This document shows positions 4,770-12,498 of a stretch of 12,783 bases of DNA, one piece after another. The DNA is from Solirubrobacter deserti (lineage in GTDB: Bacteria; Actinomycetota; Thermoleophilia; Solirubrobacterales; Solirubrobacteraceae). Under the pieces are notes generated by a model. It had not been told where the DNA came from. It saw only the letters and a list, made by a program, of their open reading frames with translations, and did not search any database. Location: positions 1 through 12,783 of the forward strand of contig NZ_QPKJ02000018.1 in the NCBI RefSeq assembly GCF_003344625.1. The letters run 5' to 3'. The position numbers and the translations under genes were made by a program. The number at the start of each line of letters is the position of its first letter. The first letter of the stretch is position 1.

Positions 4770-7625
4770 ATGGTTTTACTCAAACAAATATCCAAAAATG
4801 AATTTGACTATTGCTTATCTGAACCTAATAATAAAGAGCTGTCTAATGAATTAGGAATGGTTCCTAGTTCAGGGTTATATCTATCAGTTAGCCCTGCTTC
4901 CTCTTGGGTATTGGATACCGGAGCAAGTTCTCACATATGTAATGATATGAAAGAACTCAAGGGAAGCAGGCAGTTAGGTCGAGATCAAATCTCTCTGCGA
5001 GTTGGAAATGGAGCAAACGTTGCTGCATTAGCTGTAGGGACTTGTGACTTAACCTTACCATCAGGACATGTTTTAAAATTAGAGGATTGCTTATATATGC
5101 CTGGAATAGTCAGGAACATTGTTTCGGTTTCATCCTTAACACGTTTTGGCTATGAATTTATTTTCGATAGGAATGGTTGTACTATTTCTTTTGGAAATAA
5201 ATTAGTTGGTTCTGGCATGTATTTAGGCGGTCTATATTTCGTAAACATGGATGGTAGTTTGAACTGTTTAGAGAAGAACCATAAGAAAAGACCTCGTGAT
5301 GATAAAGACTCCACCTATGTATGGCATTTGAGATTAGGTCATATTAGTGAGGAAAGGATCAACAAGCTAGGTAAGGATGGGCAGTTGGGCTCATATGTAC
5401 TTGTACACTTACCTACCTGTGAACCTTGTCTCATGGGTAAGATGACCAAATCGCCCTTTACTGGTCACAGTGAGAGGGCAGGAGACATACTAGGTTTAAT
5501 ACATTCAGATGTATGTGGACCTTTGAATAAGGTTGCCAGAGGAGGTTTCACTTACTTCATTACCTTCACCGATGATCACTCACGGTTAGGTACTGTGTAT
5601 CTCATGAAACACAAATCTGAATCCTTTGAAAAGTTCAAGGAATACAGAGCTGAAGTAGAGAAACAAACTGGCAAAAGTATTAAAGCTCTTCGATCAGATC
5701 GAGGAGGAGAATACTTGACCACGGAGTTCTTAGATCATCTGACTGAGGCTGGCATATTATCACAGTGGACTCCTCCTGGTACACCTCAGCTGAATGGTGT
5801 ATCTGAAAGGAGAAATCGTACCTTGATGGACATGGTGCGATCGATGCTGAGTTACACTGATATGTCAATATCCTTCTGGGGATATGCATTAGAGACTGCT
5901 GCTTATTTATTAAATAGGGTTCCTTCCAAATCTGTCCCTAAGACACCATATGAGATGTGGTATGGGAAGAAACCAAGCCTTAAGCATCTAAGGGTTTGGG
6001 GTTCTGTTGCATACGTTAAGAACCAAAATGCAACTAAATTGGAAGCAAGATCAAGCAAGTGTAGATTTGTGGGGTACCCAAAAGAGTCTTTGGGATACTA
6101 TTTCTATCACACTAGTGAAGAGAAAGTCTTCGTTAGTAAGTTTGCTAAGTTCTTGGAAAAAGAGTTTATCCAAGAAGGAGGCAAAGGTCAAGTGATAGAT
6201 CTCGAGGAATTATCCGAGAGTACACAAATCAACACTGATACCACACCTGCCCCTGTTGAGGCAGAACCTACTGGTACACAACCACTTCGTAGATCTGGTA
6301 GGGTATCTGCTCCTCCTGTTAGATATGGGTATCTACATGAGATGAGAGAGGAGCTGTTTCTTGGTGACAAGGAACATCCAGATGATCCTACTACATACGA
6401 GGGAGCGATGTTGGACATCGACTCGACTAGATGGCAACAAGCCATGGAATCGGAAATGGATTCAATGTATTCTAACCAAGTCTGGACTTTGGTAAATCCT
6501 CCTGAGGGTATAGTACCCATAGGATGCAAATGGATTTACAAAAGGAAGATAGGCTCGGATGGAAAGGTAGAGACCTATAAGGCTAGGCTAGTGGCAAAAG
6601 GGTATAATCAAAAGCAAGGTGTTGATTATGAAGATACCTTTTCACCAGTAGCTATGCTGAAATCCATTAGAATCTTGTTGGCTATAGCAGCACACTATGA
6701 CTATGAGATATGTCAGATGGATGTGAAGACTGCTTTCCTTAATGGAAACATTGAGGAAGATCTTTACATGGAACAACCCAAGGGGTTTGTATCCAGTGGT
6801 GAGGACCACAAAGTGTGCAAGCTACAGCGGTCCATCTATGGACTTAAACAAGCTTCCCGAAGTTGGAACATTCGATTTAATGAAGCAGTCAAATCGTTTG
6901 GCTTTCTTCAGAATATGGATGAACCATGTGTGTACAAGAAAGTTAGTGGGAGTGCAGTCACATTCTTAGTCCTCTATGTGGATGATATCCTAATCATTGG
7001 GAATGATGTAGGGATGATATCATCGATTAAGCTCTGGCTTTCGAGCAACTTCTCCATGAAGGATTTGGGAGATGCAACCTATATACTGGGTATTAAGATC
7101 TATAGAGATAGATCTAAAAGGTTGCTTGGTCTCTCACAATCCATGTACATAGATAAGATACTGAAGAGGTTCAGTATGGAGAATTCCAAAAGGGGTTTGC
7201 TTCCCTTTAGACATGGAATTCATCTCTCCAAGGATATGTCTCCCAAGACAGATCAAGAGAGAGAGCATATGAGTAAGATCCCTTATGCTTCAGCTGTAGG
7301 GAGTCTTATGTATGCTATGCTATGTACTAGACCTGATATCAGTCATGCTGTAAGCGTTGTCAGCAGATATCAGTCTAATCCAGGTGAGGCACACTGGATA
7401 GCAGTCAAGAATATCCTTAAGTACTTGAGAAGGACTAAGGATTTGATTCTTGTCTATGGAGAAGATGAGCTTAAGGTAGATGGATTCACTGATTCTGACT
7501 TTCAGTCAGATATAGATGATAGAAAGTCTACATCTGGATATTTATTCACCTTGAATGGTGGAGTGTTTAGTTGGAAGAATTGTAAAGAGTTACAATGGAT
7601 TCCACTACAATATCAGAGTATATAG
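4770..7625 (+). CDS. pol: Copia Pol polyprotein: protease, integrase, reverse transcriptase, truncated RNase H
   Basis: 951 residues from the ATG at 4770. The frame opens at an upstream ATG (4719), but the aligned ATG in element B meets a stop at 12488-12490, whereas the 4770 ATG is kept there, so I prefer it. Protease: WVLDTGASSH with active Asp49. Integrase: zinc residues His186, His191, Cys217, Cys220; catalytic Asp247, Asp310, Glu346 (D,D-35-E spacing). Reverse transcriptase: Asp651 in QMDVKTAFL and YVDD with Asp738/739. RNase H begins with TDSDF (Asp908) but the frame leaves the family sequence after GGVFSWK and stops at TAG 7623-7625. All RT and integrase catalytic residues are present. 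There is no Gag or CCHC knuckle upstream, unlike ordinary copia Gag-Pol. The enzymes would cut the polyprotein, copy RNA to cDNA and insert it, acting in virus-like particles and the nucleus. Probably expressed from a spliced RNA. Similar to the TNT1/Angela-type Pol by recognition, not by search. Confidence 0.9.
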   Translation: MVLLKQISKNEFDYCLSEPNNKELSNELGMVPSSGLYLSVSPASSWVLDTGASSHICNDMKELKGSRQLGRDQISLRVGNGANVAALAVGTCDLTLPSGHVLKLEDCLYMPGIVRNIVSVSSLTRFGYEFIFDRNGCTISFGNKLVGSGMYLGGLYFVNMDGSLNCLEKNHKKRPRDDKDSTYVWHLRLGHISEERINKLGKDGQLGSYVLVHLPTCEPCLMGKMTKSPFTGHSERAGDILGLIHSDVCGPLNKVARGGFTYFITFTDDHSRLGTVYLMKHKSESFEKFKEYRAEVEKQTGKSIKALRSDRGGEYLTTEFLDHLTEAGILSQWTPPGTPQLNGVSERRNRTLMDMVRSMLSYTDMSISFWGYALETAAYLLNRVPSKSVPKTPYEMWYGKKPSLKHLRVWGSVAYVKNQNATKLEARSSKCRFVGYPKESLGYYFYHTSEEKVFVSKFAKFLEKEFIQEGGKGQVIDLEELSESTQINTDTTPAPVEAEPTGTQPLRRSGRVSAPPVRYGYLHEMREELFLGDKEHPDDPTTYEGAMLDIDSTRWQQAMESEMDSMYSNQVWTLVNPPEGIVPIGCKWIYKRKIGSDGKVETYKARLVAKGYNQKQGVDYEDTFSPVAMLKSIRILLAIAAHYDYEICQMDVKTAFLNGNIEEDLYMEQPKGFVSSGEDHKVCKLQRSIYGLKQASRSWNIRFNEAVKSFGFLQNMDEPCVYKKVSGSAVTFLVLYVDDILIIGNDVGMISSIKLWLSSNFSMKDLGDATYILGIKIYRDRSKRLLGLSQSMYIDKILKRFSMENSKRGLLPFRHGIHLSKDMSPKTDQEREHMSKIPYASAVGSLMYAMLCTRPDISHAVSVVSRYQSNPGEAHWIAVKNILKYLRRTKDLILVYGEDELKVDGFTDSDFQSDIDDRKSTSGYLFTLNGGVFSWKNCKELQWIPLQYQSI

Positions 7626-7887
7626 CCAGAAGCGAAGCTGTTTGGAAAATATTGAATCGTTCAATATTAAAATTTTATGTCTCATCAGAAGTCCAAACAC
7701 ATTGATAAGCGCTTCTAGATGATTTGAGAAATCATAGACAGAGTAGATATCGGTATGCAAAGAGTAGCATCTGAGGATAATACCGCAGACCCACTTACCA
7801 AGCACTTACCCAGAAAGTCTTGGATCGACATCTTGAGAAGATGGGGATTAAGTACGTCACTAATTGGATTTAGTGCAAGTGGGAGAT
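7598..7887 (+). pseudogene. Broken RNase H end of Pol (frameshift, deletion, stops)
   Basis: The family sequence resumes in another frame at 7598 (DSTT..EYIA.SEAVW), implying a net frameshift near 7585-7597. EAVW lacks about four residues relative to the usual EAAKEAVW form. The part that normally carries the YCDN catalytic aspartate is missing: sequence jumps at about 7646-7682 to HQKSKHIDKRF (7683 on, back in the pol frame). Two stops follow (TAG 7716, TGA 7725), then MQRVASEDNTADPLTKHLP (from 7755), the normal C-terminal copia RNase H end. A perfect hairpin, AATATTGAA/TTCAATATT (7648-7668), sits at the deletion point. This RNase H cannot be functional as written, so the copy is probably defective for complete reverse transcription on its own. 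Confidence 0.82.
7877..7887 (+). other. Polypurine tract (plus-strand primer)
   Basis: AAGTGGGAGAT directly precedes the LTR start TGTTAG at 7888, the expected position for plus-strand priming. AGTGGGAG recurs inside both leaders. Confidence 0.85.
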
Positions 7888-8244
7888 TGTTAGAGATATG
7901 CCCTAAACCAATTGTTATGTTGAGTTTAAAGGGCTTTGTATTTCATTATTAAATCATGTATTAACATTATTGATTTATAATATGGCTATTTTATCATGCA
8001 AACCTGTGTTTAATTACTGTTCATGATAAAGTCCCTGGATAGGATGATAGAGAGTAGTATCTCAAAGTGTTGAGATTGAGAGACTTACAACTCTCAAGTA
8101 CATCTATCCTAAATCAGTTCCTGATCATAGGTTTATATATGTGGACGATTATAAACCGTTAAGATTAGCTCAGGTTATACTAGCTCCATGGGAGGATGGT
8201 GAGTCTCGAACCATTTGTGTAGAGACACTATAGTAAACCTGGGG

Positions 8245-8266
8245 GTGCTTGTTAGAGAACAAGTAC
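8245..8266 (+). other. U3 hairpin with AGAG loop, LTR B
   Basis: GTGCTTGTT pairs with AACAAGTAC (one G-U) across AGAG; counterpart of 67-88 with several paired stem changes. Confidence 0.6.
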
Positions 8267-8819
8267 ACTGAACGTGACCAATGTGAGTACAGCTTATGGG
8301 ATTCTATTTGTATGTCAAAAGCTGCTCATGTGTATAGTCACAATTATGTAATCCTTAGACTTGAGACACCACATGTTATCTTATGCATAGGCTGCTAGGG
8401 TTTGATAGTATCTCGTACACTCTTAATGATAAGGGTGTAATCGGTACTCATTGGCACTAGTGGGTTATGTATGAAGATAGGTGAGTGTGCGATAGAGGAT
8501 CACCACCCTTAATCAGAGAGGGCGAATGTCTTAGTTAATTCACAAATATAATATCTCAGTGAAGTCTTTGGCCAAAGCAGAAGGTTACCAAGAAATGAGT
8601 TTCTAGGGTATACCTAATTGAGATTATGATTTGGTGAATTTGTAACACATGACTTAGTTAGGGTTTGACTTGAATCCATGCCTAATTAACTACAGTCGAG
8701 ACATTGTTTGGTGAAGGATTATCTATTACACGAAGGGTTCATTTATGCAGGAATATTCACCCATACCTAGGGTACGTCGTGATATGTTGCTAGACGTCAC
8801 TCATGACTAGTGAAGGCCT

Positions 8820-8942
8820 AATGATAAGAGTTATCATTGAGGGCAAAATTGGAATTGTTCCAATCGAACCTATAAATAGAAAGTTTCTATTTTGGGAGAC
8901 ATCGAGATGTCCCCTGCCGCTACTAGGTTGGGATGAACCCAA
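8820..8942 (+). other. Run of five hairpins in U3, LTR B
   Basis: AATGATAA/TTATCATT with loop GAG (8820-8838). ATTGGAA/TTCCAAT with loop TTG (8848-8864). AAATAGAAA/TTTCTATTT around G (8874-8892). GACAT/ATGTC with loop CGAG (8898-8911). TTGGG/CCCAA (8928-8942). Same order and spacing as 633-756 in LTR A. Confidence 0.6.
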
Positions 8943-9011
8943 TGGGTCACACACAATAAGCTTAAGTGATCTTCTTGATTGAATGAGAGGAGTTATCCTA
9001 GTTAAGTATAT

Positions 9012-9174
9012 GCCTATCCTTAATTATTAAGGGTTAATAATTAAACAAGGATGAGGATACTCTAAACAAGGATAAGGATACAGTTATCCTAATTATGAAT
9101 AAGCCTATCCTTAATTATTAAATGTTAATAATTAACAAGGATAAGGATATTCTAAATAAGGATAAGGATATACA
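9012..9174 (+). repeat. 91-bp tandem duplication in LTR B U3
   Basis: GCCTATCCTTAATTATTAA begins at 9012 and again at 9103. Each unit carries an inverted repeat (ATCCTTAATTATTA with TAATAATTAA..AAGGAT). LTR A has one unit only (829-867). The duplicated part is directly upstream of the pre-TATA inverted repeat. Confidence 0.75.
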
Positions 9175-9218
9175 ATGTGGGGTTTGGTCATGCTAGCACT
9201 AGTAACCAAACACCCCAT
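9175..9218 (+). promoter_or_regulatory. Pre-TATA inverted repeat, LTR B
   Basis: GGGGTTTGGT and ACCAAACACCCC (one small bulge) flank the same 16-nt loop as in LTR A (9189-9204). The stem differs from A but still pairs. Confidence 0.5.
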
Positions 9219-9233
9219 TAAGAAGAGAGGGAC

Positions 9234-9241
9234 TATATAAG
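9234..9241 (+). promoter_or_regulatory. TATA box of LTR B promoter
   Basis: TATATAAG, aligned with the TATA box of LTR A. It would drive transcription of element B from about 9265. Confidence 0.75.
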
Positions 9242-9335
9242 TGGTGTTATAGATTAGGGTTCTTTAACCTAGCATCTCTTTTGAAGAGAGCCTCCACCCT
9301 TGATGACACCACTCCCTCTCTCTCTTCCTCTCTAG

Positions 9336-9367
9336 CTTGTTTCTTCACAAGGGTTGTGAAGAACAAG
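9336..9367 (+). other. R/U5 leader stem-loop, LTR B
   Basis: CTTGTTTCTTCAC pairs with GTGAAGAACAAG with one bulged T. Same structure as 1064-1096; the shorter loop here still keeps the stem. Confidence 0.55.
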
Positions 9368-9474
9368 ATCATCTTGAAGTCTTGAGCCGTGTGGATTTCC
9401 ATTGGAGGCTTCCATATTTTTGGAGCTCGAAGAACACGAGGGATTTCTACAGTGGAGCATCTACAAACCAAGAA

Positions 9475-9483
9475 CAAGTAAGC
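9475..9483 (+). promoter_or_regulatory. Candidate 5' splice site in U5, LTR B
   Basis: CAA|GTAAGC with the intron starting at 9478. With the acceptor ending at 12490 it defines a 3013-nt intron. Motif-based. Confidence 0.45.
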
Positions 9484-9611
9484 ATGATTTATTGTTGTTT
9501 AAATTATGTGTTTCGATTCGTTTCATGATTAGAGATCGATTCATGGGAGATTACATGGGATAAATTTTTAATTGCGTGTTTCCGCTGCGCTCCCATGGTG
9601 TAATCTTTCAG

Positions 9612-9624
9612 TGGTATCAGAGCC
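9612..9624 (+). other. Primer-binding site, element B
   Basis: TGGTATCAGAGCC followed by A, one nucleotide after the LTR end. It matches initiator tRNA-Met as in element A. Confidence 0.93.
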
Positions 9625-10394
9625 AACTCTAATCCATGGATTCGAATCATGAATGGCTTGGTATGGCATTAATTAAAATCAAAGTTTCAAGGGTTTTTGA
9701 AGAACAAAACCAGAATCCCGTTTTTCTGGAGCATGCCCACTTGTTTGGCTTGTAACTTGATCAAAACATATCCAAATCGCATGAAATTGGTCTTGTTTCG
9801 ATCGTGACTCGATATAGAACGTTTCTATATCAATTTTGGAATTTTTACAAGCCATTAAGGCAGTGTTTGAAGGCAAAACAATGGCTGGACAGAACCCAGT
9901 TTTCTGCAGAAAATTTTTATAAAGTTTTCTTGTTTTGCTTGTTTTGTTCAAACTACTCAATGGCTTCCCTTCAAACTTCATAGAAGTGTTCTATGGAAGT
10001 ATTCTAAGGGTTCTATGATTTTGTTTTGGCTTTGGAAGCCATAGAATAATTGGTTTAAAATTATTAAGCTTTCTTGAACCCCTATGAATTTCGGCCATGG
10101 TGGGTTTGGAACCCTAGCTTGTTTTTATTATCTTAGGATTTTTAATCCTTATGATTTTCGGCCATTAATGCATATGAGAGCTTGAAGGTGCAGCCATGGT
10201 GATTTCTTGGTGGAGAAGATGATAAGGTTGTTGAAATTTTAATCCAAATAGAATCCTAGATTATCTAGGATTAGTTTTATTTGAATTAATTTCTATCTTA
10301 TCATTATTATTATATTCTTTTTGGGAGTAAATTAATTGATGGATATGGTGGCTGATCATGGGAAATACTTTAGGGTTTTTTAATCCTAATGAAA

Positions 10395-10490
10395 GTTCCC
10401 TAAAGAGTATTTTGGAATATCTTTAACAAAGCACTTTGTATTTGGTTCCCTAAAGAGTATTTTGGAATATCTTTAACAAAGCACTTTGTA
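10395..10490 (+). repeat. 46-bp perfect tandem duplication
   Basis: The segment GTTCCCTAAAGAG...CACTTTGTA occupies 10395-10440 and again 10445-10490 without a mismatch, separated by TTTG (period 50). The lack of differences implies a recent event. I see no counterpart in element A. Confidence 0.9.
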
Positions 10491-10919
10491 GATATGTTTT
10501 AGGGTTTGTAACCCTAAGGTGGTGGCTGATTCATGAAGACATTATTAGGGTTTAATATATCCTATTCTTGATTTGATTTTTGAATCTTGAAATAACTTTA
10601 ATAGGATTAATTTATTTATATGTCTTCTTGATTATTTAATTAGATTAAATAGTTTATGAATCATCCATAATGATATATTTAAATGTTCTAATAGTTAGAG
10701 CATGAAAATATATAGTTATAATATGTTTTATAATATGTTTTATAATTATTATAAAACCAAAACAGTGTGCTGTTTTTCTGGGCAGCAGTTTTTGTAAAGT
10801 TGTAAATTCTTTTTAATTTAATTAAAAAGGTTTTTACAGCAAGCCACTTATCAACTTCACTTATTTAAGGTCCTGACTAAATGTAGGAAGTGTTCCCATC
10901 ATTTTTATTTGACTTTAAA

Positions 10920-11080
10920 TAGCCGCACAAAGCATTTTGTGACCGAAGCTCAAATCTGCCAGATTTGGAGTTAAAGTCGCAAATCGCTTTAAAGTGATAT
11001 CAAACGTTGGAATCACTTAACGAGACCCCTGCCATTGGAAAGAACACTGAAAATCCTAGTGAAATGAAGTGTTCTTGAAA
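10920..11080 (+). repeat. Structured leader module, element B single copy
   Basis: CACAAA/TTTGTG (10926-10941). CAAATCT/AGATTTG with loop GCC (10951-10967). AAGTGAT/ATCACTT (10992-11018) presenting CAAACGTTGGA (11001-11011). GAGACCCCTGCCATT. Then AGAACACT/AGTGTTCT (11041-11075). Counterpart of 2701-2860 and 2905-3030. Confidence 0.6.
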
Positions 11081-11655
11081 TTTAAAATGAGTTTTAAATT
11101 TAGCAGATAATTTAAGCAAAACATGGGCTGATTCTTGGTGTTTTAGAGAAAACACATAAGTAAAGGGTTACTTGAGATTTTAATTCGATTAAAATTAAAT
11201 TGATTTTTCATGGGATGAAAAATGGATTAAAACTTGATTTTAATATATGCCATTGCCATTCATTACTTGTTTCTTTTACTGCTTTAATTTATGCAATGCG
11301 ATTGTTTAAATTAAAATGGAAGGTTATGGACTTAAAGACCAATTAACTGGATGTGATTGGCCGCATTAGATGTGATGCTTTAAGGGTTGTAATTTAAATT
11401 TGTTTAAATTAATTTGTGATGTAATTTTAATTATGGGCTTGCATGCCTATCCCCCCATTTGTAAAGTATCCCCTATTTCCATTATTCCCATTTGTTATTT
11501 GAATGTAAATGTACATTGGAGATAAAGAACGGTGCATGGTGGGCCCAAGGATACGTGGAGCAGTGGGAGGACATAGAGAAGGACTTGAGAAGACCTTTTC
11601 TTGAATGTAATAGTTACAGGTTAAATTTACGATCACAAAACCCGCATAAGACCTA

Positions 11656-11684
11656 GGGCTCAACTAATGGCTCTAGTTGGGCCC
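11656..11684 (+). other. TGGCTC-loop hairpin, element B
   Basis: GGGCTCAACTA pairs with TAGTTGGGCCC over 11 positions (one G-U). The loop ATGGCTC shares TGGCTC with element A at 3912-3944. Confidence 0.6.
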
Positions 11685-12099
11685 AAACCAAAAGTCCATA
11701 ATCTTTCCAAGGAGGCCCATATATATGTTAGATGTATGCTTAGGGGCCCATTAACCATATTATTATATGTCTTTGATGATAGTGTCCCGTTCCTTTATGG
11801 ATAGTGGGAGCATCATTAAAGTACTAATAATAAGGAATGGTTAAAAATATATATGTGATATATGTATGCATGCGATGTATGATAATAATCTGATGAGACC
11901 TTAAAAACCCCTCATTTTCAAAATTAAATTGTAAGGAAGAGGCAATACGATTGCTTTATCCTAGCCTCCTACCATTACAAGTTAGGCGGGTCTTTATGGT
12001 GGATGTGTTTGGCTGCAGATATGTGGGAACACATTCATTTGTAAAGATTCAAACCGGCTTGTTGCATATAGGATATCATGAGGTGCGATAATGGGGCTT

Positions 12100-12314
12100 A
12101 CCAAGAAACTAATATGTGAGGGATGCCACATTCAATTGACCATACTCATGTGAATGGTAGGTGTGATTTAACTAAAATACACTGACCAAGAAACTATTAT
12201 GTGAGGTGATTGTATTTTAGAGGCTAAAGGATGATTGGAACTTGCTTAGAGAAGCATTGGATAAAGAGTTATCCACCCCTTTGAATTAGTGGACCAAAAA
12301 ACTAACATGTGAGG
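12100..12314 (+). repeat. Three dispersed copies of the ~22-bp repeat, element B
   Basis: Copies at 12100-12121, 12185-12206 and 12293-12314 read ACCAARAAACTA, then two variable bases, then ATGTGAGG. They differ from each other at only a few positions, more uniform than in element A. The twin AGAG-loop hairpins lie at 12243-12275. Confidence 0.65.
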
Positions 12315-12480
12315 CCCCACTAGTTCAAATGGGACCCCAATCCCCATTAAGAATTCAATAGTTGAATTCTCGAATCCTATAGAGGGTGTATGGGATTTGA
12401 TAAAATAGTGGGAGGTACCATAAAACTAAAGACCAAGTATTTATGGAAATAAATGAAATATATTTTAATAGTCTGTCACT

Positions 12481-12498
12481 TATTTTGTAGATATCATA
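12481..12498 (+). promoter_or_regulatory. Candidate 3' splice site before pol of element B
   Basis: TATTTTGTAG ends at 12490, eight nt before the ATG at 12499. It also supplies an in-frame TAG for the upstream ATG aligned with 4719, so translation from that ATG could not enter pol here. Confidence 0.45.

Larger units (their letters stand above)
7888..9610 (+). mobile_element. Complete LTR copy B (3' LTR of element A and 5' LTR of element B)
   Basis: 1723 bp, starting TGTTAGAGATATGCCC right after the polypurine tract and ending CTTTCA, with the TG...CA termini of LTRs. It is flanked by PPT on the left and PBS on the right, so both junctions are proper and no target-site duplication separates two elements. 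TATA box at 9234-9241, CT-rich tract around 9313-9333, R/U5 stem-loop 9336-9367, splice-donor-like site at 9478. It keeps the hairpin series of LTR A with changed stems. It also has a 91-bp tandem duplication in U3 (9012 to about 9174) absent from A. Its divergence from LTR A means the two were not copied from one template at a single integration. Confidence 0.95.
9625..12498 (+). other. Long non-coding leader of element B, without gag
   Basis: About 2.9 kb between PBS and pol with no long ORF and no zinc knuckle. The first ATG after the PBS (9635) gives only about 39 codons. Contents: two TTCGGCCA motifs (10090 and 10157); a 10-bp palindrome AATCCTAGAT/ATCTAGGATT (10252-10272); a 46-bp tandem duplication (10395-10490); TTAGGGTT/AACCCTAA with loop TGT (10499-10517); the structured module (10920-11080); TAATTTAAA/TTTAAATTA with loop TTTG (11390-11411); the TGGCTC-loop hairpin (11656-11684); and the block before pol (about 11930-12440). 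The first ~1.2 kb aligns poorly with element A, and similarity rises strongly toward pol. Confidence 0.75.

Noticed and set aside
4523..4795. 90-codon reverse-strand ORF across the pol start
   Set aside because: It lies over the conserved non-coding block and the pol start. A one-base indel between A and B in the middle (near 4634) breaks the frame, and it has no recognisable domain.
5680..6969. Short ORFs in other frames inside pol (for example 5680-5889 reverse, 6188-6529 reverse, 6742-6969 forward)
   Set aside because: They overlap intact protease-integrase-RT coding sequence and show no domain of their own; they are shadows of pol.
7755..7952. 65-codon ORF as a separate small gene
   Set aside because: Its N-terminal half is the normal RNase H tail of copia Pol (ADPLTK), and the rest reads into the LTR; it is a pol fragment.
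9635..9754. 39-codon ORF after the PBS of element B as a gag remnant
   Set aside because: It starts where gag would start, but the sequence (MDSNHEWLGMALIKIK...) shows no Gag feature I can recognise, and element A stops after about 14 codons at the matching ATG.
9247..9981. ORFs of 63-100 codons in LTR B and just after the PBS (both strands)
   Set aside because: They cross the TATA-to-U5 region, the PBS or the leader, have no counterpart in element A, and look like chance open frames.
11427..11663. 78-codon reverse ORF in leader B
   Set aside because: It overlaps the TGGCTC-loop hairpin and conserved leader. Indels relative to element A do not keep a frame.
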